From: an uncultured Clostridia bacterium
GTDB lineage: Bacteria > Bacillota > Clostridia > Saccharofermentanales > Saccharofermentanaceae
Direction: 5' to 3'
Assembly (NCBI GenBank): GCA_946187935.1
Contig: CAMHSJ010000001.1
Location: 159,102 to 223,101, forward strand
DNA length: 64,000 bases
The notes beneath the pieces are model-generated. The model worked only from the letters and a program-made list of their open reading frames with translations. It was not told where the DNA came from and searched no databases. The translations under genes and the position numbers were made by a program. Shown here piece after piece: positions 24,005 through 32,139 of this stretch (positions are counted from its first letter, which is position 1; the number at the start of each line of letters is the position of its first letter).

Positions 24005-24549
24005 AAAAGGATCTTTTCGATACAAGACCGTTTGAATCTCGCCTCAGCATTCCACTCAGGGTAGAGTTTTACGAGCTGCAGTCTGTCAGAAGACAAAGCC
24101 GCGATGAATGAGATATGGTGTTCTTTGGTCATGCCGTGGTCTATCTGCACGAAGTACTCGTCTTCAACAGCGCTTACCGTCACTTCATGTCTGTCGTCTG
24201 CAGTTTCAGCTTCAAGAGGGTTTAAATCTATCCCGTGGCAGCTGATGACGGCTCTGCCCATACTGTGTAGCACATTGCCGCAGACAGGACATACATAGAA
24301 TTTCGAGCGCAGCATATTGGATGAAACATTGGCGTTAGTTATGGTATTTCCTGATATCAGTTCCGTAAGCGACACGCCGAAGGTCTTTGCTATGGGTTCG
24401 AGCAAAGTGATGTCAGGATATCCGTTCCCCGTCTCCCACTTGGATACGGCCTTATCGCTGACACCGAGTCTTTCAGCGAGAACGCTCTGTGTCATGCCTG
24501 TCTTCTCGCGGAGCTGCTTTATTATCTGTCCTGTTACATATTGATTCAT
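23962..24549 (-). CDS. XRE-family regulator fused to a desulfoferrodoxin-like domain
   Basis: Residues 6-60 form a typical XRE helix-turn-helix (IKQLREKTGMTQSVLAERLGVSDKAVSKWETG). After a linker comes CPVCGNVL near 86 and a domain reading EDEYFVQIDHGMTKEHHISFIAALSSDRLQLVKLYPEWNAEARF, which resembles the superoxide-reductase/desulfoferrodoxin fold. The Cys pair plus His residues could bind iron or zinc, so the protein may sense redox state or metal; that is inference. AGGAGG is 8 bases before the ATG. Confidence 0.8.
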   Translation of the reverse strand: MNQYVTGQIIKQLREKTGMTQSVLAERLGVSDKAVSKWETGNGYPDITLLEPIAKTFGVSLTELISGNTITNANVSSNMLRSKFYVCPVCGNVLHSMGRAVISCHGIDLNPLEAETADDRHEVTVSAVEDEYFVQIDHGMTKEHHISFIAALSSDRLQLVKLYPEWNAEARFKRSCIEKILFYCNRDGLYQTNLP

Positions 24550-24647
24550 GGTTATGTCCTCCTGATGCGATTGTATATCCGCCGGAAGCTCATTACCACC
24601 TACTTAAAGTAGAGTCAAAATGTATAACAGCAGAGATAATGCCCGTC

Positions 24648-25328
24648 TCAGGCGCGGGATTTTAATTCCTTCTTGCGTTCATACATTAGAAGGTCCGCAT
24701 GCTCGAAAACAGCATCAAATCCTGTATATTCTTCATCTAAGATGCACATTCCCGCCGATACGACAGGTCCGCCGGAGGACATGTTCTTTTCGACCAGTTC
24801 ATTGAAGGAAGAATAAAGGCTGTCCCTGTCTTCCATCCTGAAAGCCCTAATAAGAGTGTATACGGATACCATGGCAAACAGCACGATCTGGACGTAGAGT
24901 ATCAGCGATCTTGCGATCCCCGGGACGTATTCGCCCTCAGGCGTGAAGGTGAACATCAGGGGCAAAAAGATATTCGCGATAAGAGAGGACAATTCGATTA
25001 TCAGAAGCGCCCAGGCAACATAGCTCAATAAGGTGCTCCAGATATTACGCCTGTTTAAGAACACCTGGATGAACCTGATCCAGAAGAACACTGACAATCC
25101 CATCGTTGCAAAGAAAGCTACGCTGAGGATATAAGCCGGCAGAACGCTCTTCTGTTCGATCAGTATTCCCCACAGAAAATCTGCGAGAAAGAAGAACAGG
25201 ACGGAGAAAAGAAACACCCTGTATCTCAGAGGCACAGGACTGGAAGTCTTGTGCTTCTTGAACAGGGCGGATGCATTTATGATCACATGCAGTATTATTG
25301 CAAGCATTCCGACGCGAGAATAATACAT
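24648..25328 (-). pseudogene. membrane sensor with truncated GGDEF domain
   Basis: This 226-residue frame has six membrane helices, then jumps from RAFRMEDRDSLY straight into FNELVEKNMSSGGPVVSAGMCILDEEYTGFDAVFEHADLLMYERKKELK, which is the last 50 residues of a GGDEF domain. The signature loop and the nucleotide-binding first half are missing, so it cannot make c-di-GMP. An internal deletion in a longer diguanylate cyclase is likely. The ATG has no ribosome site; the frame continues in register from the stop codon of the HerA-like gene 24 bases upstream. Confidence 0.65.
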
Positions 25329-25352
25329 ACGGGATCGAAACTTTTTTAAGTA

Positions 25353-26972
25353 TCAGAGCTGAGGCGTTACGTTGTACTGCGTTCTCTTCGACTTATCAAC
25401 ATGGATGAACATGTTGTGCAGGAGGTTGACGCTGGTCAGGATGACCTCACCCTGATTGAGCTTACGTACATGCTTGATCGCGTAATCGTCAAGGTGGCTC
25501 TCGACGGCCTTGATCTCGTCGTTGAGCATGAGTCTGTGGATAAGTATCGTACCGATCTGACCGAAGAGGACAGGTGATACGTCCTTAGGGTTCTGTGTCG
25601 TCAGGTAGAGGAAGATACCCTTCTTACGGCCTTCTCTTGCAAGGAGCGTCAGACCGCCGTGGAACTCTGCGTCAGAGTACTGTGACTTGGCATATCTGTG
25701 TACCTCGTCTATGAAGAATACGAACGGGCAGATATTATCCTGCATGATAACGAAGTTGCTTACGAGGTCGATTACCATTCCGCCGATACCTTCAGCCGCA
25801 CCGAGCTGGGAACAGTCGATGTAAAGGCTCTTCTCGGGGAGGTGGCAGAACTCTGCGATAACATCGAGAAGGTTGTACATATTAGGATCGTCAGAGAAGA
25901 ATGAGAGGAATCTCGTATTCGTCATCTGATACTGGATCTTCAGGATGAGAGAGCTGTTGGAGTTCGCCTTGAGCGTATCGTAGCGGTACTTGAAGTTGTA
26001 GTTGTTGTCTCTGTCAGGTTCGCAGACAGACTCTGCCTGGATCTGCTCAGGGAGGAGGGCAAGATTGAACTCGGTATCGTCCTTGCCGACCTTGGCGAGG
26101 TTCTCCTGGACTTCCTCTATGTCTTCACCGATCTTCTGATAGTAGGTGTCCTCACCGATCTTGCGCATATACCTGAGGGAAGTGATGGCTTCTGCAAGAA
26201 CAGCACCCTCACTGTTGCTTCCCGTCTCGAAAAGCTTCTCCCACTGCTGCATCGTAACCCTGCCGGGGGAGATGGTGGTATCAACGCCAAGTGTGAGCTT
26301 GGTTATCTCGTCATCGGAGAAAGCGTTCCTGTACTCGCCTGTAGGGTCAACGATGAGCGCCTTGCGCTTTGTCGATACGACCTTATCAAGGATGGAAAGA
26401 GCAGTTGTGGACTTACCGCTGTTCGTAGCACCTACGCACATAAGGTGACGGTTGAAAAGTGTGCTCGGCTTAAGGGTAACATCTGCCGTTGCTCTGTTGA
26501 TGTATGTGGCGAACGGAGGAAGAGGTTCGTCGTCGTCATTGGTAAATTCGAGTGAATTAAGGAATATCTGATAGACCTCGTCTGTAGCCATATAGACCTT
26601 GTCAGTGATACCGAGAGTCTTGAAGCCTGCAAGGTCGAACTTCTTGCCGTCTGGCTTCATGAGAGCGATCGTGTCGATACTGATCTCGTGGTAATCGGCA
26701 GCAGGTTCATCTGCAAGGGAAGACATCTCGTAAATGTTCTTTCTGGATGCCTTGTTCTCGAAAACCTCACCGAGGAACAGACCGGGGGTGGAGTCTATAA
26801 TGACAAAATAGTTGATGGTGTTAGGCAGGAAGGAATTCCTGAGCTTGCTCCTGTCGGCCATGAGTTCAAGGTTGTCGACCTGTGCGATGCTGCAGCCTCT
26901 GTAAACCTGTGTTACTTTGCCTATGTAATAGTCCTGTAAGTTTAATCCCTCGTATAACGTTTCCAGTGTCAT
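25353..26972 (-). CDS. HerA-like ATPase (DUF87)
   Basis: The track start at 27011 is a TTG; the ATG at 26972 (MTLETLYEGLNLQDYYIGKV) behind GGAGGG is preferred, giving 539 residues. An N-terminal HAS-barrel-like region precedes the ATPase core with Walker A VGATNSGKSTT near 181 and Walker B FVFFIDEVHRYA near 420, and TTQNPKDVSP near 458 as sensor. HerA proteins are ring-shaped DNA translocases, usually paired with the nuclease NurA in archaea or with defence effectors in bacteria. No nuclease or effector gene adjoins it here. Confidence 0.82.
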   Translation of the reverse strand: MTLETLYEGLNLQDYYIGKVTQVYRGCSIAQVDNLELMADRSKLRNSFLPNTINYFVIIDSTPGLFLGEVFENKASRKNIYEMSSLADEPAADYHEISIDTIALMKPDGKKFDLAGFKTLGITDKVYMATDEVYQIFLNSLEFTNDDDEPLPPFATYINRATADVTLKPSTLFNRHLMCVGATNSGKSTTALSILDKVVSTKRKALIVDPTGEYRNAFSDDEITKLTLGVDTTISPGRVTMQQWEKLFETGSNSEGAVLAEAITSLRYMRKIGEDTYYQKIGEDIEEVQENLAKVGKDDTEFNLALLPEQIQAESVCEPDRDNNYNFKYRYDTLKANSNSSLILKIQYQMTNTRFLSFFSDDPNMYNLLDVIAEFCHLPEKSLYIDCSQLGAAEGIGGMVIDLVSNFVIMQDNICPFVFFIDEVHRYAKSQYSDAEFHGGLTLLAREGRKKGIFLYLTTQNPKDVSPVLFGQIGTILIHRLMLNDEIKAVESHLDDYAIKHVRKLNQGEVILTSVNLLHNMFIHVDKSKRTQYNVTPQL

Positions 26973-27101
26973 GTGACGTCGTCCCTCCGGTAGTGATTGC
27001 TTATCGTTCAAAAGAACCTTTTTATTATAGTATATTTGTGCGTCTTTGTGTTGCCAAAAACACAGATAGTTGATATTTTTGCAAGATTTCTGTCAGGCAT
27101 G

Positions 27102-27130
27102 AAAAAAGTCCGGAACCTAAGTTCCGGACT
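27102..27130 (-). terminator. Rho-independent terminator of the TM2 gene
   Basis: On the minus strand AGTCCGGAAC-TTAG-GTTCCGGACT is followed by six T. Ten-bp perfect stem. Confidence 0.92.
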
Positions 27131-27156
27131 CTGACCTCAGCTTTCCTGCCAGCTGA

Positions 27157-27387
27157 TCACCATTTTCTTAAAGGTTCGCCTACGTTGTCCCTGAAAGAAC
27201 CGAGGCAGATCTTGATAAGGTCGATGATCCAGCCGATACCGAACAGACCGGCGGTAAACAGGTAGAGAAGACCTGTACCGATCTTGCCTACATAGAACCT
27301 GTGTGCACCGAACTCACCTAAGAAGATGCACAGAAGGAGTGCGACAAGCCTGCTCTTGTTTGAAGTATTTGTTACATAGTGTGTCAT
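27157..27387 (-). CDS. TM2-domain membrane protein
   Basis: The listed start is a GTG inside the ribosome site AGGAGGTG; the ATG at 27387, six bases later, is better and gives 76 residues. The TM2 signature is clear: LLCIFLGEFGAHRFYVGKIGTGLLYLFTAGLFGIGWIIDLIKI, two helices joined by a tight turn. TM2 proteins are small membrane proteins of unsettled function. Single gene with its own terminator. Confidence 0.9.
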   Translation of the reverse strand: MTHYVTNTSNKSRLVALLLCIFLGEFGAHRFYVGKIGTGLLYLFTAGLFGIGWIIDLIKICLGSFRDNVGEPLRKW

Positions 27388-27451
27388 ATCTATCACCTCC
27401 TAAACCAAGAGGATTATAGATTAACAACTGTAAAAAATCAAATATGCATAA

Positions 27452-27457
27452 TATAAT
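27452..27457 (+). promoter_or_regulatory. TATAAT box touching the DUF2752 start (leaderless candidate)
   Basis: TATAATATGCGCATG: initiation 7 bases after the box falls on the second ATG (27464). No ribosome binding site is present. Confidence 0.5.
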
Positions 27458-27829
27458 ATGCGCATGAAAAACAGAGCGCTCAAGAGAACAGCGATAGATA
27501 TAGCCTTCACGGGACTTGCGGGTCTTTCGTACTATGCTTTTATCCGCATTACGGGACTCAGCATCCCGTGTTATATCCATAAGCTCACGGGGCTTTTGTG
27601 CCCCAGCTGCGGCATCACCAGGATGTTCTTATATCTGGCGAAGTTTGATCTTAAGAGTGCCTTTGAGGCAAACCGGCTGCTCTTCTTTATGTGGCCGTTT
27701 GCAGCGGGAATGGTCTTTTACGTGCTCTATAAGTTCCATGCCAAAGAGGATCTGCCTAAGCTTTCTTATATTTTGATGTTCATAATGATTGGAATTTCCG
27801 TAGTTTTCGGTATAATAAGGAATGTTTAA
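27458..27829 (+). CDS. DUF2752 membrane protein
   Basis: The 123-residue protein carries the family hallmark LLCPSCGITRM near residue 45-55 between membrane helices, with three or four helices in total. DUF2752 proteins are widespread small membrane proteins of unknown function. Two ATGs (27458 and 27464, MRMKN) compete; a TATAAT directly upstream makes the second a likely leaderless start. The next gene begins 26 bases after its stop. Confidence 0.82.
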   Translation: MRMKNRALKRTAIDIAFTGLAGLSYYAFIRITGLSIPCYIHKLTGLLCPSCGITRMFLYLAKFDLKSAFEANRLLFFMWPFAAGMVFYVLYKFHAKEDLPKLSYILMFIMIGISVVFGIIRNV

Positions 27830-27855
27830 CATTTTGGATCAATGGAGGAATAGAT

Positions 27856-28368
27856 ATGAACGATATAATCTGTCCTAACTGCGGAACACCGAATTCCCCG
27901 TCAGCTAACTTCTGTGAGAGCTGCGGCGGTTCTTTAGAGTCTGCCAAGGCTGCAGTTGCTGCTGCCCAGGCTTCCAAGGATTATGCTGAGCCCCAGCCGG
28001 CTCCCGCACCCGCACCTGAGCCCAGCTATCAGAGCACATATCAGGAGCCCGCATACCAGCAGCCCACATACACTTACGATGACAACACAGATACTTTTGC
28101 TAACGATACTGCTGACAAGCAGGCTACAGCTTCAGTTATCCTGGGCATCGTAGGTCTCTGCCTTTGCTGCTGCATGCCCTGCGGTATCGCAGGTCTCATC
28201 TGCGGTATCCTCGCCAAGAAGGGCGGCGCCCAGGGCAAGGCTACGGCAGGTATCGTAATGGCTATCATCATCATCGTTCTGAACGTTCTGTCAGGTGTCT
28301 ACTACGCAGTAGCAACTGCAATGGGCGCTTCAAACGAACTGATCGATGCTATCAACAGCTACTATTGA
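27856..28368 (+). CDS. zinc-ribbon, DUF4190-like membrane protein
   Basis: A four-Cys ribbon (CPNCGTPNSPSANFCESCGG, residues 6-25) is followed by an Ala-rich helix, a Pro/Tyr/Gln-rich linker (PAPAPEPSYQSTYQEPAYQQP) and two membrane helices joined by a loop with GILAKKGGAQGKATAGIVM, as in DUF4190. Product is 170 residues. GGAGG lies 8 bases before the ATG. Function unknown. Confidence 0.82.
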   Translation: MNDIICPNCGTPNSPSANFCESCGGSLESAKAAVAAAQASKDYAEPQPAPAPAPEPSYQSTYQEPAYQQPTYTYDDNTDTFANDTADKQATASVILGIVGLCLCCCMPCGIAGLICGILAKKGGAQGKATAGIVMAIIIIVLNVLSGVYYAVATAMGASNELIDAINSYY

Positions 28369-28391
28369 TAGATACCGGTTCTTGACTTCAG

Positions 28392-28418
28392 ACAGCCGCC
28401 ATATGGCGGCTGTTTTTG
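28392..28418 (+). terminator. Rho-independent terminator
   Basis: ACAGCCGCC-ATAT-GGCGGCTGT then TTTT: nine-bp perfect stem, 23 bases after the stop. Confidence 0.93.
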
Positions 28419-28481
28419 TTTCCCGCACTATTAGTTTCGTGTTATATTTGGGATAAGTATTAAGTTCAAAAAAGAGGGCAC

Positions 28482-29537
28482 ATGAAGACAGTAATAATCA
28501 TTCCTTCACTAAATCCTGACGATAAGCTCATCGGTTATGTTGATGAGCTGATAAAAGCGGGGCAGAAGGATATACTGCTCATCGATGACGGCAGTGATGC
28601 TGAGCACCGCAAGCATTTCGATGAGATCATAGCGAAATACGATGTCATGCTCCTGACCCATGCGGTCAACATGGGCAAGGGAAGAGCCCTCAAAGATGCA
28701 TTTAACTATTGCCTGACAGAGCTTAAGGACTTTGACGGTGTAATCACCGTGGATTCGGACGGACAGCACACCGTAGCAGACGTCCTGCGCATGAAAGAGG
28801 CTCTCGAAGAGAATAAAGACAGCCTTATCCTCGGAGCCAGGAACTTCAGCAAGTCAAATGTTCCGCCCAAGAGCGAGTTCGGCAACAAGGTGACCCGCGT
28901 GGTAATGAAGCTCCTTTACGGAGGGAGCATCACCGATACCCAGACAGGCCTCAGGGCAGCATCTTACGAAGTCCTCCCCAAGTTCATCACTCTGTTTGGC
29001 GAGAGATTCGAATATGAGACAGGTATGCTCATCGAAGCATTAAAGCAGGAGATCCCGATAAAGGAGATCGAGATAGAGACCATCTACTTGGAAGAGAACA
29101 AGGGCACTCACTTCAGGCCTCTTGTTGATTCCTGGAAGATATATAAGCTGATACTGGGAACATTCCTTAAGTATTCTTTGGCATCAATCCTCTCAGCCGT
29201 ATTAGACCTTGGACTCTTCCATCTGCTCGTAAACCTGTTTGGCAGTTTTGCGCTCGGAAAGGCTGTATGGCTCGCAACAGCCGGTGCAAGAGTCGTCTCA
29301 TCCATATTTAATTACCTTGTGAACAAGAATGTTGTTTTCGAAGCAGGGAAGAGCAAGGGAACACTCGTAAAATACTATCTTCTCTGCATTATCCAGATGT
29401 GCCTGTCAGCAGGTCTTGTATGGCTTTTGTGCAGTGTCATAGGACTTCCCAAGGTCCTGATCAAGGCCATTGTAGACGGCATACTCTTCCTTATCAGTTT
29501 CAGAGTGCAGAAGAAGTGGGTCTTTAAGGACAAGTGA
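28482..29537 (+). CDS. GT2 glycosyltransferase fused to a GtrA-like membrane domain
   Basis: Residues 1-220 are a GT-A fold of the dolichyl-phosphate-sugar synthase type: IIPSLNPDDKL, LLIDDGSD, TVDSDGQH and ARNFSKSNVPPKSEFGNKVTR. Residues about 225-350 are a GtrA-like four-helix domain (FLKYSLASILSAVLDLGLFHLLVN...). The pair is expected to make a polyprenyl-phosphate sugar and help present it across the membrane. The sugar donor would be used by GT-C enzymes, of which this window has two; that link is inference. GAGGG precedes the ATG. Confidence 0.87.
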   Translation: MKTVIIIPSLNPDDKLIGYVDELIKAGQKDILLIDDGSDAEHRKHFDEIIAKYDVMLLTHAVNMGKGRALKDAFNYCLTELKDFDGVITVDSDGQHTVADVLRMKEALEENKDSLILGARNFSKSNVPPKSEFGNKVTRVVMKLLYGGSITDTQTGLRAASYEVLPKFITLFGERFEYETGMLIEALKQEIPIKEIEIETIYLEENKGTHFRPLVDSWKIYKLILGTFLKYSLASILSAVLDLGLFHLLVNLFGSFALGKAVWLATAGARVVSSIFNYLVNKNVVFEAGKSKGTLVKYYLLCIIQMCLSAGLVWLLCSVIGLPKVLIKAIVDGILFLISFRVQKKWVFKDK

Positions 29538-29610
29538 CCGTTCGACCATCTTTGTTATCTGTGATAAAATCAAGCCGTATTTATAATTAATACTTATGGA
29601 GGATAGTGTT

Positions 29611-30717
29611 ATGGCGAAATTTTGCTCTAACTGCGGCAACGCTTTAAGCGGAACCGAGAAGTTCTGCGGTTCATGCGGTACCCCGATCATAACTGCTGAA
29701 CCTGCAAAAGAAGAACCTGCAGTTGAGGCGGTCAAGGAAGAAACACCTGCAGCTGAACCTGCAGCAGAGCCTGTGAAGGAAGAAGAACCTGCTTCTGAGC
29801 CGGTGGCTGAAGAAACGCCCGCCGAGGAACCGGAAGCAGAGGCAGTTCCTGCTGAAGAACCTGTATCAGAGCCGGAAGCAGTAGAAGCTCCTGCAGCAGA
29901 ACCTGCAGCTGAACCGGTTATTGAGGAAGAACCTGTTGTTGAAGAGGCACCTGCTTCAGAGCCTGAAGTTCAAGAGGTTCCTGCCGAGGCCATTGCTGCA
30001 ACAGAAGCACCCAAGCCCGCTCCGGCACCTGCTCCCGCACCCCCGCCGCCGGCACCTGCACCGGCTGAGCCCGCAGTCCAGCCTGCAGCTGAGACACCTG
30101 CTCCCGTGAAGGCAAAGAAGGAGAAGGTTAAGAAAGAGAAGAAAAAGAAGAGTGCGGCAGGCGTCGTGATCGCGATAATAATCATTCTCGTTGTCCTCTT
30201 AGGACTCGGCATAGCATCACTGTTCGTCCTTCCGATGTTCGGAGTTGATATGCCTTCGATCGATCTTCCGTTCATGAAGACTTTCCTCGATGAGATCGAG
30301 AGTGAGAAGCCTGCAGATTCAGGTAAGAACTATGCTTACTATGATGACGACTTCGCAGATATCGTAACTGACCAGGACTGGGTATCTTATTCTGACACCA
30401 TGAAGAAGGATGCAGTATACTATTCCGATTCTGACGAACTGGTATTCAGGATCTTCGTTGAGGATTACGATGCTGATGACATCTACTATGTTGTTTACTA
30501 CAGCGAAGACGATAACTTCACATCTTCTGATCTCAAGAAGCCTGTATTGTCAGATGACGCTGAGCTTCAGGATGATTCAGGATACGAGCCTTTCTACCTT
30601 CTTGAATACTCCAAGAAGATAAGACCCGGACACTATGTATTCATCGCTTATGAGAATGACAAGTGCAAGACCGTATATGCAGTAGCTTATTGTGAGGTCC
30701 TTGATAAGGAATCCTGA
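29611..30717 (+). CDS. zinc-ribbon membrane protein with long Pro/Glu/Ala spacer
   Basis: The ATG at 29611 (MAKFCSNCGNALSG) follows GGAGG by 8 bases and is preferred over the in-frame ATG at 29596. The 368-residue product has a ribbon CSNCG...CGSCG, a spacer of about 145 residues built from EEPA/EPAAEP units and a PAPAPAPPPP run, a basic KKEKVKKEKKKK stretch, one helix (about 182-205) and a C-terminal outer domain of about 150 residues rich in Asp and Tyr. The ribbon and spacer are cytoplasmic. No known function. Confidence 0.75.
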   Translation: MAKFCSNCGNALSGTEKFCGSCGTPIITAEPAKEEPAVEAVKEETPAAEPAAEPVKEEEPASEPVAEETPAEEPEAEAVPAEEPVSEPEAVEAPAAEPAAEPVIEEEPVVEEAPASEPEVQEVPAEAIAATEAPKPAPAPAPAPPPPAPAPAEPAVQPAAETPAPVKAKKEKVKKEKKKKSAAGVVIAIIIILVVLLGLGIASLFVLPMFGVDMPSIDLPFMKTFLDEIESEKPADSGKNYAYYDDDFADIVTDQDWVSYSDTMKKDAVYYSDSDELVFRIFVEDYDADDIYYVVYYSEDDNFTSSDLKKPVLSDDAELQDDSGYEPFYLLEYSKKIRPGHYVFIAYENDKCKTVYAVAYCEVLDKES

Positions 30718-30736
30718 GTTAAGCTTAAGTCAATGA

Positions 30737-30772
30737 ATAAGGGGTTCGCTTCTTTCGAAGTGAACCCCTTAT
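30737..30772. terminator. bidirectional terminator between convergent genes
   Basis: ATAAGGGGTTCGCTTC and GAAGTGAACCCCTTAT form a 16-bp stem with one G-T pair and loop TTTC. It lies between a plus-strand and a minus-strand gene end. Confidence 0.85.
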
Positions 30773-30797
30773 AGTTTGCGTGTTTTTTGATCTGAGA

Positions 30798-31391
30798 TCA
30801 GAATACCTTGAGGCCAAGAGCATCGATGAAGCTATCGATCTCTTTCTTGGCATCAGCCACATCGCTCTCGGAAGAAACGTCGATCCATGCGATGAATACA
30901 ACGTTGTCCTTGAGGACTATGATGTCGTGGTAAACAGAGTAAGTTGTATCTGTCTCAAACTCACCGTCTAAGATGATGTACGAAGCGCCGTCTTCGATAA
31001 CAACGCCCTTGCGTCCTGTGAACTTGCCGCCGTTGTTCTCAAGAACATCACTGTAGGTTCCTTCGTAGTAGTAATCGAAAAGATCCTGAGCTGTCTCATC
31101 GTCAACACATACTGCATAAGAATAATATGTGGTGGAAGTCGTAGCATCGATGTCTGTTTCAACATAGTAGTACTTTGAAGGATCTGATGAGAAGTTGAAA
31201 TAATCGTCTTCATAGATAACGATATCGTCATCATCTACACCGATCTCATCGAGTGCGTCCATAAATTTCGAATTATCGATATCATCTAATGAATCAATGT
31301 CAAAGTCGATCTTTGTGAGACTGCAGCCTGCTGCCATTCCAAGTACTACAGTGCTTGCGAGAAAAAGAGATGTTATCTTCTTGAATGCCAT
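30798..31391 (-). CDS. lipoprotein with a domain shared by four proteins in this window
   Basis: The 197-residue protein has a lipobox MAAGC at residues 19-23. The mature part starts with FMDALDEIGVDDDDI, continues through beta strands and the helix ETAQDLFDYYY, then YIILDGEF, IIVLKDNVVFIAW and a final helix KKEIDSFIDALG. It is about half identical by eye to the next gene and shows the same order as the C-terminal halves of the lipoproteins at 50948 and 62133. No named family recognised. GGGGGA precedes the ATG. Confidence 0.78.
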   Translation of the reverse strand: MAFKKITSLFLASTVVLGMAAGCSLTKIDFDIDSLDDIDNSKFMDALDEIGVDDDDIVIYEDDYFNFSSDPSKYYYVETDIDATTSTTYYSYAVCVDDETAQDLFDYYYEGTYSDVLENNGGKFTGRKGVVIEDGASYIILDGEFETDTTYSVYHDIIVLKDNVVFIAWIDVSSESDVADAKKEIDSFIDALGLKVF

Positions 31392-31469
31392 TTTATGGTC
31401 CCCCTTGTTTTAGGTTAATCGTGGCAATTATAACACAATATACGGATTAAGAAATACGGATAGATCTAT

Positions 31470-32057
31470 TTAGAACACCTTGATGCCAAGTGCATCTGTG
31501 AAGGCGTTGATCTCTTTCCTTCCGTCTGCGACAACGGATTCCGAATAAGAATCAAGGGCGATGTGAAGGACCTTGTTATCCTTAAGGATGGTCGCAGAAT
31601 AGATGATGTAATATGTGTCGCCTTCCGTGTACTCGCCGTCGACTATATAGTAAGCGCCGTCAGCTCCGTCGTAGTCACCCATGCGTCCCGAGAAGCTGCC
31701 TCCGCCGTTATCGATAGCATCCTTCATGGGGCCTATCTCGTAGTCAAAAAGGCGCTTTGCCTCTTCAGCGGTAGTACAGGAGATAAGGAAATAAAGCGTC
31801 TTGTCAGTCTCTGTTGAAAGGGAATACTCGACATCGAACCTGCTTTCATATGTATTGTCGAAATACACGTAGTCAACATAGTAGTCGACTTTGTCTTTCT
31901 CAATGCCGATCTCTTCTAATGCATCAGTGAACCTGGTGCCGCCTATGCCGTCCATCTGGTTAAGATCGAAGTCGAGCTTAAAGGAGAAACATCCCGTAAA
32001 AAGGATCAGGGCAGCTGTTATTGCTGATGTAACAGTAAGCAGTCTTGAGTGTCTCAT
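31470..32057 (-). CDS. paralogous lipoprotein of the same family
   Basis: This 195-residue protein has lipobox LFTGC near 19-23 and the same domain: FTDALEEIGIEKDKV, TTAEEAKRLFDYEI, YYIVDGEY, ATILKDNKVLHIAL and KEINAFTDALGIKVF. AAAGGAG precedes the ATG. Tandem arrangement with its paralogue, 78 bases apart, suggests a local duplication; a minus-strand TATAAT (31432-31427) lies between them, so each may have its own promoter. Confidence 0.78.
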   Translation of the reverse strand: MRHSRLLTVTSAITAALILFTGCFSFKLDFDLNQMDGIGGTRFTDALEEIGIEKDKVDYYVDYVYFDNTYESRFDVEYSLSTETDKTLYFLISCTTAEEAKRLFDYEIGPMKDAIDNGGGSFSGRMGDYDGADGAYYIVDGEYTEGDTYYIIYSATILKDNKVLHIALDSYSESVVADGRKEINAFTDALGIKVF

Positions 32058-32087
32058 AGTATCTCCTTTTTCAGATTGAACTAACTA

Positions 32088-32104
32088 ATTCTATCATATA
32101 GAAT
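32088..32104. promoter_or_regulatory. 17-bp palindrome between divergent genes
   Basis: ATTCTAT-CAT-ATAGAAT lies between the lipoprotein (minus) and nitroreductase (plus) starts and overlaps a minus-strand TAGAAT box. It is a candidate operator for one or both. Confidence 0.5.
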
Positions 32105-32139
32105 CAAGCTATATTAATACCTAAACCGGAGGTGATCAC

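Noticed and set aside
25353-27387. HerA-based antiphage defence island
   Set aside because: No nuclease, Sir2 or other effector gene adjoins it, and the flanking genes are ordinary membrane proteins.
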